Below, one piece after another: positions 12,370 to 23,173 of a stretch of 64,000 bases of DNA (positions are counted from its first letter, which is position 1; every line of letters starts with the position of its first letter). The position numbers and the translations under genes are program-made. The DNA lies in the NCBI RefSeq assembly GCF_019059575.1, contig NW_024882999.1:88741-152740 (forward strand), read 5' to 3'. The notes below the pieces were generated by a model. It was not told the origin of the DNA and ran no database searches. It saw only the letters and a list, made by a program, of their open reading frames with translations. Source of the stretch: Amphibalanus amphitrite (taxonomy: Eukaryota > Arthropoda > Thecostraca > Balanomorpha > Balanidae).

Positions 12370-13232
12370 AGGTAGTGTGCCAGCTTTCTTGGACCGTATG
12401 GAGTTAATGGCCCAGATAAGGAGAACCGGATTTTTAGAACTTATCCATACCTTCAAAACTCATGGAAACGTCTTAAATTCTTCAAATTTTGAGTACCCCA
12501 GTGCGAAATTCGCCCCGACGGGTTGTCGGTCGTACCCCAACCACATTTCACACCACTATGAACAATAAATGCACACACTGAAATCGCTATTACCGATATG
12601 CTCATCCAATCAAGTTTCGATAAACCCGTTCATCATCATCTCCTGCGGTTTCGAACACGCCTGTTAGGTGGCTTCTGATGCTCGTTGAGGTCGGAATTTC
12701 CAAATACGCGTGGTGCGTCGGGCCGCGCGCTCTGACTTCGGCCAAGAAAAATGCGTCAGCTGATCATTGTCATTTCTGCCACTTGCGTGTGGTGAAATGG
12801 GGTCATAACTTATAAGACGGCTTTTTCATATCAATTATTTTACATAAAATCATATTTCAAACCATAAATAATGTTCGACAGCCAAATAAAAGAAACAATA
12901 CCAATACGGGCTTACAGTTTAAGGCTCGACATTGTGTTGTCTACGATTAGACAGCTGATAACTCATTCCCGTACGTCGTATGGTCGTAACACTATAATGA
13001 CCTTTGCTTATTGTCACAAGTGCGCCGCATTCGCGATTGTTGCCCGACGCCTGTTTGCAGGTGAGCCCACTACAGTTGTTATACATATCTAAAAACCGAA
13101 AAACTTTTAGGCGAAAAAGGCACTATTCCAGGCCCATTTTTGATTTTTTTGCGATATTAGGTAAAAACAGAAGCTTCTTATCCTAGGAAAAATAAAATGG
13201 GAAATCTTTCAAAGGTGGCACACTACCTTTAA
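12366..13232. mobile_element. Second TTAA element (AGGTAGTGTGCC ends)
   Basis: Flanked by TTAA at 12366-12369 and 13229-13232. The terminal inverted repeat is AGGTAGTGTGCCA on the left with its inverse TGGCACACTACCT on the right. The ends differ from the CCC-type MITEs and resemble Kolobok-type TTAA elements. It contains only short open frames. Sequence beyond 13232 resumes the spacer of copy B. Confidence 0.6.
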
Positions 13233-13918
13233 TATAGAAGTCCCTGGTCCCATATTGCTGTTACGTGACACTTATTGGAAAGGGCGACCGCACAATGGAT
13301 TCATATAGCCACTCTTACACACCTGCACCAACGTTTCCCAAGGTGTCCCTTTGATAAGTGGCACTTTGGCAAAGTAACACTTGCCGACTGGCCTTTCTAT
13401 ATGAACTGGGCCCGGCCCTGGTGAGTTGCCGGGGCTGAGCCTGACCAAAGGATAGGCCGAGCAGCCCCCAAGCACTCACCGCACCCGGCTGCGGGCGAGC
13501 TCGGCTTACGGGCAATCCCAAATGGGATAAAGTTTCCCGTCCAGTCCGGATCAGGGGGTTGCGGCGTGGAGGAAGATGTGAGTTTCCTGAGGATATTTTA
13601 AATACAGAAGCTTTTTATGAAACATGAAACATGCATTTTGTATTATTTTAACGGTCAAAACAGCGGCCGATGTCGGTCCGACGTCGCCCCGACGTCGGCC
13701 CGACGTCGGCTGGACCTCAGCAATTGATCTCGGTCCGACGTTGGCCCGACGTCGGCTGGACCTCGGCTGGACGTCGGTACATGCGGGCATATCCGACATC
13801 CAGCCGACGTCGTGCCGAGGTTGGACCGACGTCGGGCCGACGTCGGCATGCCGATGCCGAGATGCCAACGTCACCCCGACGTTGGCCGACGTCGGGCCGA
13901 CGTCGGCATGTTTACTGG

Positions 13919-15078
13919 GCCACGACGGTCATGTGACCTCCCAAGGTCACCGAGGTCACCTGAGGTCACCATATTCGAAACGGCTGATGAAATCGCTTAC
14001 GCTGATTCCACTGGTGGTGTTTTCGTCGCAATCGGCCCAGTAGTTCCTGAGTTATAGAATGGCTGCCATAGGCTACAACGGTCATGTGACCTCCCAAGGT
14101 CATCGAGGTCACCTGAGGTCACCATATTCGAAACGGCTGATGAAATCGCATACGCTGAATCGACTGGTGGTGTTTTCGTCACGATCGGCCCAGCAGTTCC
14201 TGAGTTATAGAATGGCTGCAATAGGCGAAAACGTAAAGTTGACCTTTTGAGGTCACCGAGGTCACCTGAGGTCACCATATTCGAAACGTCTGATGAAATC
14301 GCATACGCTAAATCGACTGGTGGTGTTTTCGTCGCGATCGGCCTGGTAGTTCCTGAGTTATAGAATGGCTGCCATAGGCCACAACGGTCATGTGACCTCC
14401 CAAGGTCACCGAGGTCACCTGAGGTCACCATATTCGAAACGGCTGATGAAATTGCATACGCTGATTCGACTGGTGGTGTTTTTGTCGCGATCGGCCCAGT
14501 AGTTCCTGAGTTATAGAGTGGCTGCCATAGGCCACAACGGTCATGTGACCTCCCAAGGTCACCGAGGTCACCTGAGGTCACCATATTCGAAACGGCTGAT
14601 GAAATCGCATACGCCGATTCCACTGGTTGTGTTTCGTCGCGATCGGCCCAGTAGTTCCTGAGTTATAGAATGGCTGCCCTAGGCCACAACGGTCATGTGA
14701 CCTCCCAAGGTCACTGAGGTCACCTGAGGTCACCATATTCAAAACGGCTGGTGAAATCGCATACGCTGATTCCACTAGTGGTGTTTTCGTCGCGATCGGC
14801 TCAGTAGTTCCTGAGTTATAGAATGGCTGCAATAGGGGCCACAACGGTCATGTGACCTCCCAAGGTCACCGAGGTCACCTGAGGTCACCTTATTCGAAAC
14901 GGCTGATGAAATTGCATACGCTGAATCGACTGGTGGTGTTTTCGTCACGATCGGCCCAGTAGTTCCTGAGTTATAGAATGGCTGCAATAGGCCAAAACGT
15001 AAAGTTGACCTTTTGAGGTCACCGAGGTCACCTGAGGTCACCATATTCGAAACGGCTGATGAAATTGCATACGCTGAA
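13919..15078 (-). repeat. 153-bp tandem repeat array, inverted
   Basis: Eight units of the same 153-bp repeat, in reverse complement. The landmark TGAGGTCACC begins at 13961, 14114, 14267, 14420, 14573, 14725, 14880 and 15033. The array stops abruptly within a unit near 15078. Units differ by scattered substitutions and 1-2 bp indels. Confidence 0.9.
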
Positions 15079-15701
15079 TAGCAATTCTAGACCTCGTAGC
15101 GCAAAACAAAGACCACCATTAGACTCCTCGTGACGAGCTGCATCGAATCAATACCCATCTTTTTTTTTGCAAAATATCAACTTTGAAATTGGACCTAACT
15201 TGACCAGACATTGACCTGACCTTCACCAGAACATAACCTAAACTGGCCCCAAAGGTTGCCTGACCCACATAAATCATTTGCCATGTAAAATGGACCATAA
15301 AACATGCATCACACGACACTTTCGTATTGTGACCTTCAGTGACCTGACCTCTGTGACCTGACCTGGTGTCAATGACCTCAGATAGCAAAATATGTGTTAT
15401 ACGGACCATTCCCCCAGCGATGATTTTCAATAACATGCCTTTTACTCGATTTTACAAGACATTTCTTGAAATGCCTATAAACGGTGAAAGTTCGACATTT
15501 GGCCTGACCTGTGACGTCATCGGTTGAAGCGAGGTCAATATAATTTGGTCACAAGGTAGTTCCGTGTAAGGGCTATCCAACGCCGTTTGAATTTTGAAAA
15601 TCGGCCGGTAACTTTCCGAGATCCTAGGGGGGACCGAAACGCCCCCCCCCCCCTTACGGGTGGAATAGGGTCAACCGATAGCCCTACGGGGCGCGGGTTA
15701 A
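15079..15701. mobile_element. 5'-truncated piggyBac-like MITE
   Basis: The right half is homologous to the 351-1488 MITE (GACC/TGACC clusters, a poly-C/poly-G hairpin, GGGGCGCGGGTTAA at 15698-15701). The left half is missing, and the element joins directly to the end of the inverted 153-bp array. Confidence 0.6.
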
Positions 15702-16004
15702 CTGCACCTCTTTTAGCAGAAGACTGACAAACATAATGAAATGTCGAACAAACGCAAGGGGTGTCTAACCACCCCCCTCCCGGCCCGGCGCGGGATATGT
15801 AAGCATACCTACCATAGCTAGAGAGCACAATGCAGTGACCACCGCGGACGATTCGCCAGCCTACAGGTATATATGTAAGTACCTGATAAGTATGTACAGT
15901 AACAACCAGCCGCGGCAGCATGGGAATGTCGGCGTGCGACTGCTCGGGCCAGCGTCACTGCCCGGCGACGGGAGCCGCGGCGCGGCGGGACGTCGCATTC
16001 CGCC
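15702..16004 (+). promoter_or_regulatory. Possible promoter and 5' UTR of the signal-peptide exon
   Basis: GC content rises toward the ATG at 16005. A TATATAT stretch at 15868-15874 lies about 130 bp upstream of the ATG and could act as a TATA box. It could equally be part of a splice-donor-like AGGTATATAT. No start site can be fixed from sequence. Confidence 0.25.
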
Positions 16005-16205
16005 ATGACGCCCCGTGTCGGCCGGGCGGGTCTGGGCACGGTCGCCGCTCTCTGCGCGCTGCTGCCGCTGGCCTCTGTCGTCTCGGCCGCCCGTGGGGTG
16101 TTGGGGATGCCGTCCGCTGACAGAACACACCTCCTGCGACAGCGGTACTACCCGTCCTACCACGTCCGTCTCTACAGTGACACCACGACTCCACGACGGT
16201 ACCAG
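16005..16205 (+). CDS. Signal-peptide exon of a secreted protein
   Basis: The ATG opens a 67-codon exon that ends at a consensus donor CAG|GTAAAT in phase 0. Residues 1-28 form a clear signal peptide: Arg-rich start, hydrophobic core LGTVAALCALLPLASVV, and small residues SAA at a likely cleavage site. The mature part is basic and Tyr-rich (HLLRQRYYPSYHVRLYSD). The next phase-0 exon on this strand that looks secreted is the Cys-rich exon at 32258, followed by the lectin exon at 32963. A single three-exon gene of about 249 codons is therefore possible, with a 16 kb repeat-filled intron. That link is inferred, and the exon could instead belong to a separate gene. Confidence 0.6.
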
Positions 16206-16521
16206 GTAAATAATCCGAAATGCTTAAGACGAGGTGTTAGTATTACTAATGTTTGTTGTCGGACTTTCATTCCCATCTTGAGGTGAAATGTTAGTTTCAC
16301 AACGTTTCAACCAGTTACTTTTCCGGCCGGCGTCAGGTGTTCTTTGCCCTTAGAAAGACCCAAAGAATTAGAAGGACTCCACAACATCCAGGTTCTTGTA
16401 AAAGCCAAAGAACACCTGACGACGGCCGGAAAAGTACTCTGGTCGAAACGATGTGAAACTAACATCTCACCTCAAGAGGGGACGGAGTCCGACAACCAAC
16501 ACCAGCAACAGGTAAATAATC
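16203..16521. mobile_element. Fold-back insertion with 13-bp direct repeat at splice donor
   Basis: CAGGTAAATAATC occurs at 16203-16215 and again at 16509-16521. Between them lie 293 bp containing an imperfect inverted repeat with arms of about 92 bp (16255-16347 and 16405-16496) and a short loop. This looks like a foldback element flanked by a 13-bp target duplication that includes the exon's 5' splice site. Both copies of the donor remain intact. Confidence 0.6.
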
Positions 16522-16952
16522 GCCCGCCCTCTCTATCGTCGGCGGTCAGGATAAAACTGTTCACATTTTTGATCGCATGACTTTGTCACTTTGGTCTGGG
16601 TCTAAACTGGACTGACTCTCTGGCCGAGGTCATGTGATGACCGTGGAAATGTGATGGAATGACCCGTACCTGATGACCGATGTACCTATGTTATACGCGG
16701 TGACCATTTTAGCAGGCGAGTGGCCTGTCCCATCGATAAGTTTTCGTCCTAACAGGAAGACGTCAGCCACCCCAGGCCCAGTGATCCCGAAGGTGATCAA
16801 CTCGGCCCTAATGGCTCCCGCGACTCGTTGGGATGGGCCCAAAGGGCTCACTCTGTGTTTTTTTTTTTGCAGAAAATCAAAAGCGTCCACAAATTTTTTG
16901 ACTTGCCGTCTTCACTACCTTTCCGGACATCAATTTTGCGCATCTCCTAGTA
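16522..16952. other. Unassigned, T-run near 16860
   Basis: No exon is supported. A block ending in a T-run followed by GCAG resembles an acceptor or a retroposon tail, but no open phase-matching exon follows. Confidence 0.3.
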
Positions 16953-17930
16953 GGGTAAGGTGCCTAATTAGCGACCCACTTAATTTGAACCGTCATTGCT
17001 CACGCTCTGTAGGTGCCACTGTGTTACTGGCTTGATTTTCGGAGAGATCGTTCATTTTTCTATTAAAATATAGTCATTTTCTGCCCCAATATTCACTAAC
17101 TTAATTGTAGTGAGCATTTTGGCAAACCATTGCAAAAAACGCTAATAGGGAACTCTTCCCGATTAGCGACCGGGGAGGGTCGCTAATAAGTCTATGGGTT
17201 TCCCCATGTTAAAAATGGCAAAAAATGCGACGCCTGTAAAGATGAAATATGATCTCAAAAAAGGTAGCCTATACGCAAAGCACTCAATTACTCGAACAGG
17301 AACGTTCATCCAACACATTTACGTAAGTAAAAACTGATCACGTGATGCACCGAAGGCGAAAAGAAGGCGGAAACCCAAATTTTGCGGGCTATCTTGTATG
17401 ATATTCGAGGTCCGCGCTGAATTCGGCACCCTTGCAGTCGGTGACGACATTTGGCATCCCCTGCCACACATTGCAAGCTTCACCAACACCTCATTTTTAT
17501 TTCTCTCTTTTCCCCTTTCTTTCTCTTCTTGAGCTATTTGCGACCATGTCAGGCGCAAATAGGAAATATCAGTTGCGACACATTTTTAACCGCCATGCTA
17601 TGCACAGTTGAGCGATCCACTATGGGAAAACGGCAATCAATTAAAAAAGGAATGTCGATTAAGAATAAAGAAGGTGCATCATCCTAATGTGCATCGCTTT
17701 TCGTCAGAGAGGGCCCAAATACACACGTTTTGGATAAGAAACTCGTTATTTTTATTTAAACTCACCTGAAATGTCCCACCAGAAACATCGACTACCGGAA
17801 AATAATTTAATTTGATAACCAAAGTATGGCTGACCTTTTGACGATGTTTTTACCCCGTTTTCTCCTGCCAGTTTTTCTGTAGGGAGGTAGGTCGCAAATC
17901 GGAAAGGGTCGCTAATTAGGCACCTTACCC
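16953..17930. mobile_element. TA-flanked inverted-repeat element
   Basis: The left end is GGGTAAGGTGCCTAATTAGC and the right end is its exact inverse, GCTAATTAGGCACCTTACCC. Both are flanked by TA (16951-16952, 17931-17932), consistent with a Tc1/mariner-type target. The 978-bp interior has no transposase frame, so it is a non-autonomous copy. Confidence 0.75.
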
Positions 17931-18555
17931 TAATTGGGAATTGGTCATCCCTGGTCATGACATATAGGTACCGGGTGACCCAGGAAAAAAACGTTTCTAA
18001 TTTTGAAAGCCTATCCAAAATTTCCGAAATTTCCGATTCGATCCGAAATTTAGGGGAGAGGCGGGAGAATTGTGTAGGTAGAGTGGGCAGGTAACACAAT
18101 TAATGAGAGCATTATTAATAGCCCGAAATAAACGATTTGAAATACCACTATCAAAAGGCGACGTAAAGTCATGGCTTCTTTATAAGTCGTAACGTCACAA
18201 AGTAACAAGTTTTTCGTGGTATTTATGCATGTAAATATCAAGTAAATTAGCAAGTTTTCAGTACATTAGCAAATAGCAAGTAACAGATGTTACAGCTAGC
18301 TGGCAGGTATTTTGGCAAGTTCAACAAGATTTTTTAGCGAATTTTTCGTGGTATTTAGCCTTTAGGCATGTGAATACCAAGCAAATTAGCAAGATTTTAG
18401 TACATTAGCAAGTTTTCAGTATATTAGCAAGTAACAGGTGATATGGCAAGCTGGCAGGTATTTTGGCACGTTCAACAAGTTTTTTTTTTCGCGAATATCT
18501 AAGCTTCTAGACGTCCGATCAACACGGGGGAACACCAATCGGTCCAAAAAATTCC
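17931..18555. other. AT-rich stretch with repeated TTAGCAAG motifs
   Basis: Between about 18190 and 18490 the words TTAGCAAG, TTTTCAGTACATTAGC and GGCAGGTATTTTGGCA recur, giving a loose tandem repeat of about 150 bp. No coding sequence. Confidence 0.5.
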
Positions 18556-19093
18556 TTAACCCTATTCCTGGCGGGGGGGGGCTCAGGAGCCCCCCTGAGG
18601 TTTTTAGGTTATTTCTCCCAAACGCTTTGAGCTAGGAAGCTCAAATTTTCTGACTTTTTCTAAAAGGCTTTTACGCAACATTGCTGAAAATTTTGAGTTG
18701 ATCTGACCTCAGGTCAGGTCACCAGAGGCGGTTTGGTGACCCTACCTCAGAAAAGTTTGCAATCACGCCAGAGCTAGAGTTTTTTACCGATCAATTTCTT
18801 CTCTTCAGGCTTTAGTTAGGGTACCAGTATGTGCAATTTGTATATCTCAGACTTTTAATATCTGTGACCTGAGGTCAGGCCAGACTCGTGACCTTTACAT
18901 TGCAAGCCTATGGGAAAATATTGAAACGCCTTCTGCTTCGTGTAAACGAGTCAAAACCACCCAATTCTTTCAGTATTATGGAAGATTATCTCATCGGTGA
19001 TGATCCTGGTGCCGCTGATTGACAGGGGCACCGGCAAAGGTCATCTGAGGTCATGTGACGTTATAAATCGTTTTTCTGTCAATAAATCACGAC

Positions 19094-19238
19094 ATTAGCA
19101 CGTGCTCGGCGATCGGTGGTACGAGTAACCATCATATACCAATTTTCTTTTGGCGCGACTCGGTCTCGACTCCTTTCACGCCCTCTGTCGATCAGCGTCC
19201 TGCATGGGGTCAGTGCCGTGATTTCTTGCTGAAAGACG
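19094..19238 (+). repeat. 145-bp exact direct repeat, copy 1
   Basis: The block from ATTAGCACGTGCTCGGCGAT to TTGCTGAAAGACG appears again base for base at 19573-19717. The two copies flank 334 bp. They do not begin TG or end CA, so they are not obvious LTRs. Confidence 0.8.
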
Positions 19239-19572
19239 AGACGGACTGATGAAAGGAGGAGACAATGGGTTTGGAGGGAAGATAATGTAATAGTGGGGGA
19301 GTGGGGAGGAGGTGGGGAAAGATGGTCCCTCTGTGATGGTTTGTCAGCAAAGGGAAGGGTGCAGTTCGTGGGGCGCCGCCGCCTGTAGTCACTTCCACGT
19401 CAGTGCAATGTCTGGCCGGCCGCTAGGTGTCACTGGGTGTTTCATATGAGTCATGGGTTCACACAATGCCGCCGCCGAGTACGTACGGGCGTTTGCGGCG
19501 CCGATGTGTGTATGGCTGTGGGCCTCGCCGTTCTAATGAATCTTACAGTCTCATCCGATCCAGTAAGGTGCC

Positions 19573-19717
19573 ATTAGCACGTGCTCGGCGATCGGTGGTA
19601 CGAGTAACCATCATATACCAATTTTCTTTTGGCGCGACTCGGTCTCGACTCCTTTCACGCCCTCTGTCGATCAGCGTCCTGCATGGGGTCAGTGCCGTGA
19701 TTTCTTGCTGAAAGACG
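19573..19717 (+). repeat. 145-bp exact direct repeat, copy 2
   Basis: Second copy of the 19094-19238 block. Sequence right of it is the GC-rich block. Confidence 0.8.
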
Positions 19718-20677
19718 CCAAAGAAATTGCCAAATGTATGGGAAAATTAGGCCGTAGAGGTCGCGATCGCCATTCGCCGGGACACCACGCAGGTACATAC
19801 CCGGCCGGGGTGAGCGGCGGGTACCTCGGCTGACCGCGGAGGCCGGCGGAGGGAGGTAGGCGGGGAAAGACTACCTCGGCCACCGACACTACCGAGGAGC
19901 GCGCGGCGGGCGCACGAAGTGCGGTGGCACTGACAGTGGGCAGTTTCAGGCCACGGGGAGGAGGGGGCTGGCAGGAGGTGGAGGGGATGGTGCCGAAATT
20001 AAGGAAACCGACCGTTCCGGTGGGGAGGCAGCGACGTCGAGGGGTGAGGGATAATAACGTCCGAGACCGCTTGTGGCCGCGCAGTGATGCGATGGCGGAG
20101 CTAGAGGAGCACTCGGAGCTGCCGGCGGTGTCTTTGCTTGCCCAGTCGGTGGTGTCCGGGCTGCTGCTGCAGCTTCGAGCGTGGCGGCCGCGAGACGGCT
20201 GTCGGGAACGCTGTGACGAGCCGAGTAGACCCAGCTCGGGGAGCGGTATCGCGCGTGGTGCAGATGGGGCAGGCACGGGCGAGGCAGACTGTTGACACGC
20301 CACACGGCGGCGGCCGGTCGGTGCATCATCGTTCGTTCTGCGCGGGCCGGTGCGGGCGCCGCGGCGGCTCTGAAGGTTAGTCGGTAATCCTGTTTCGGCG
20401 TGGAGAGAAGGAATGGCGGCTGATTCCACCGCCGCTGCCGCAGCGGCACGGGGACCTGTAAGTCGCCCCTGACGTTAGTCGAATGAATAGGTGACTCATC
20501 GGGTAGTTGGTGCTGGGGGGAGGCTAGCCCAGTTCTGCGGTCCACTTAGTCCAGCAGAACCCCCGGCGGCAACCGGCTGGTGGGCTCGAGAAAGTGGACC
20601 GTTTGACGATCTGGTGAGTGTGGGCTCCAGCAGGTTAGTAAGGGAGACGTGACAGACAGCGGATAGGTATGGTATGG
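19718..20677. other. GC- and CpG-rich block, no gene recognised
   Basis: Open frames exist on both strands (for example minus 19689-20429) because stop codons are rare at this composition. No domain, signal peptide or consistent exon structure is visible. It could be a CpG-rich regulatory region or a GC-rich mobile element. Confidence 0.35.
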
Positions 20678-20905
20678 TCAGCGGACCGGTGACAGTGGGC
20701 GCTGCTCCATATCCAGCCAGCGTGCCGCGGAATGGGTACGGTCAGAGGACCGGTGAGTGCCAGACCCAGCGGGCAGAGGAGGGCGCTTCCAGTCAGCGGG
20801 CCGTGGAAGTGGGACGGTCAGTGGACCGGTGAGTGTCACTGCCAGCGGGCAGAGGAGTTCGCTTCCAGCCAGCGGGCCAGGAAGTGGGACGGTCAGCGGA
20901 CCGTT
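20678..20905 (+). repeat. ~64-75-bp minisatellite with GGTCAG(A/C/T)GGACCG core
   Basis: The core occurs near 20678, 20742, 20817 and 20891. The linkers contain GGTGAGTG and AGCGGGCAGAGGAG. Confidence 0.75.
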
Positions 20906-21005
20906 TTTGAGATCTGTAGTTTTTGAGATCTGAAGGGGGGGGGGGCCGAATCGGCCCCCCCCGCCAGTTTCTTGTCCCGGCGGAGCCCGCCAGGAATAGG
21001 GTTAA

Positions 21006-23007
21006 TCATTTTATGGCCAACGGGACGCGGAGCGAGCCATATCTTGCAGACCACTATCAGAGGTCGATAAAATGCTTGGAGTTGCTCCAACGAACATCTT
21101 AGTCCCACCACTGTCTCCAACTTAGCCCTCGCCTGGCGGGGGGGGAGCAGCCTCCCTAAGTTTTTTTTCGCGAATAGCGTAAAAGTTGGTGTCGCGTAGC
21201 GCCGCAAAATTTGGCACAACGTCTGGGAATGAGCCTTTTGCTACCTATCCTGAAAATTCACTGCCATCCGCCGCGTCGGCACACCGGTATCTCCTCACCT
21301 TCTCCCCACGCGGCCTTGACTCCCCAACTCACACCATCACACTACTGCATACGGTGACCGGTCGCACGGTGGATCTGAATGCCAACGTTTGCGCGCCAAA
21401 GTCTGAAACAACTAACGATTATCATAAGCTTTGAGATGTTGAAATTTAACATTTTAAAGCTTCTAATTCAAAAGTTTATATCTGTGCTTTAACGCACTTG
21501 TCCTTATTGATTGAGAAAAGAGCGGACTTTTTATCGTATTACCTAATGCGAAGTAACGCAATCGAAGTGTGATTTCGGTCCACTGTGCGTTTTCAGGCGC
21601 GCTCGATAAAACGCCCAGGCCTGGAGAAAGTTGGAAGGGTGATTTTCTGATCCTCCTTACCACAAAATGACCCTAAGCGAAGAAATGCCCGCAGGGCGCT
21701 GCCAACGCGTGCCAGCGGCCCTGCTAGTAAGGGCGAAAATCAATGTATGTGTATGCGGAGCACACCCTTAGCGCTACGATGGCTCCTTGGAGACACCTGG
21801 AGAAACCTGTCCCGGCAGAAGGGTCAGGTCCCTCGCAGACGGCGCGGCACGGCGAGAGCTCAGCGGGTGGCCTAGCCGGAAAGAGGATAAAAATAGCCGA
21901 CTGGCCCGACCCAGCGAGGAGTGACCGAAGGGTGACCAGGAGTGAATGAGGGAACATACACGCGGTACTTACCGAGCAGCCGATAACAGCACCGGACGAT
22001 TAGAAAGTCACACTATATATGTAGTGGTCTATTATATATTTTTTAATTTTCAAAATTCGGAATATCCGAGATAGCAATTTGATAGCCACGTTTATTTCTA
22101 GTCCACTCATGCAAAGAAATTAGATCTAGCTTACAAACGGAGCTCTTGAAAGCGATTGCCGTAGATAAATGTTTTGCATAAAAATCGGCCGACATGACGT
22201 CACTCTGGTCATTTTCGGCCGACCTATGGTAGCTAGAAACTTGAAATTTGGACACAAAGTGTCAAATTCATACCGCTGAATGTACTGAAAGTTTCGTGGC
22301 GATACGTTAAACGGTCTTAGGAAATATTGCCGAAATACGAAAGGGCTCTGTAGAGCCCCTTCCCAAATCATGCGCGAGTTTAACGAAACAGATATTGTGA
22401 AGATAAGTTCCAATATTTCAAATAATTACCTAGACGTAGACACGACAAATAATTAGAGATAATGTCGGCCAAATACCCAATTTTTATGTGTCCCAATTCA
22501 GCCTCGTGTCGTCCTTTTTATCCTGCGTGTGTCCCTATATATTCTCCCTAAAATGAGTGTTTTTGTTTCTGTCCACGTATAACCACAATCCACACCACTA
22601 GACAGGCTCGGTTTTTATGATGGCATGATGCGGAGAAATGGCCTGCCTTTTACTGGTGCTCAGCACAAAACAGATTGGCTACAACACTTTTCAATAACTA
22701 CCTCAATAAGTACGGCCTGAGAAATAGGTCCCAATTCTCCCGCCTCTTCTCTAATCGCTGGCGCGACTGGGCGCTGTTGAAAGACAAATATTGGCCCTGT
22801 AATTAAGGCTGGTACGCATAGTGGAAACTTTAACCGTCTGAACGAAATTATGCACAGAAACTCGTGCCAAAGTGTCATAGTATCGACAAGAATTCCGACC
22901 CGGCCCGATAAATCCGACAAAAAAAAAATGCCCTGTAGATCTCTCCAAATATACCTGTATAGTGTGTGTGTATACCATAAATATACCTACGAGTATATGT
23001 ATGTATG
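21006..23007. other. Degenerate repeat remnants
   Basis: A G-run MITE fragment lies near 21126-21210. Around 22020-22420 the sequence resembles the interiors of the TTAA MITEs (CGATAT-like phrases, CATGACGTCAC). No gene could be supported. A short A/T-rich element at 21889 (GGATAAAAATAG) resembles a TATA box but nothing downstream confirms a gene. Confidence 0.3.
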
Positions 23008-23173
23008 TAGGGAAAAGTGGGGTAAGGCGGTCAGGGTAGGTAAGACGGGCACCCCTTCTGCAGACCACACCAATAGCGCTACGAGCGACAAAAATTAGGA
23101 CCAGAATTGCCTTTCCCACTACATACCACCATTGAAGTCTGGTGAATTTGTGATCAGTCGATAATCTTTTATG

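Larger units (their letters stand above)
10762..13918. mobile_element. ACGTCGG-TIR element, copy B (interrupted)
   Basis: Same organisation as copy A: CAGTAAACATGCCGACGTC at the left and its inverse CATGTTTACTG at the right. Inside are the tRNA-like module and the spacer shared with copy A (the 13312-13530 block matches 9425-9640). It is interrupted by two TTAA elements in tandem (11175-13232). The flanking 153-bp repeats are in opposite orientation on the two sides. Confidence 0.65.
18556..21005. mobile_element. piggyBac-like MITE split by a GC-rich block
   Basis: The left end is TTAACCCTATTCCTGGCGGG (18556). The right end is CCCGCCAGGAATAGGGTTAA, ending at 21005. The left body up to 19093 matches, in reverse complement, the MITE entering the right edge of the window (63309-64000). 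The normal middle of the MITE is missing here and replaced by about 1.8 kb of GC-rich sequence (19094-20915). Confidence 0.6.

Noticed and set aside
9788-15044. Several frames of 100-268 codons with repeated NMVTSGDLGDL-like segments
   Set aside because: They arise because the tandem unit is 153 bp (51 codons). There is no start context, domain or composition typical of a protein, and the array is non-coding repeat.
19094-19717. A miniature LTR retrotransposon (TRIM) from the 145-bp direct repeats
   Set aside because: Repeats lack TG...CA ends, and no primer-binding site or polypurine tract is visible.
19689-20429. 246-codon minus-strand frame
   Set aside because: It runs from CpG-rich sequence into the 145-bp repeat. 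It is Ser/Pro/Arg low complexity without domain features and is expected at this base composition.
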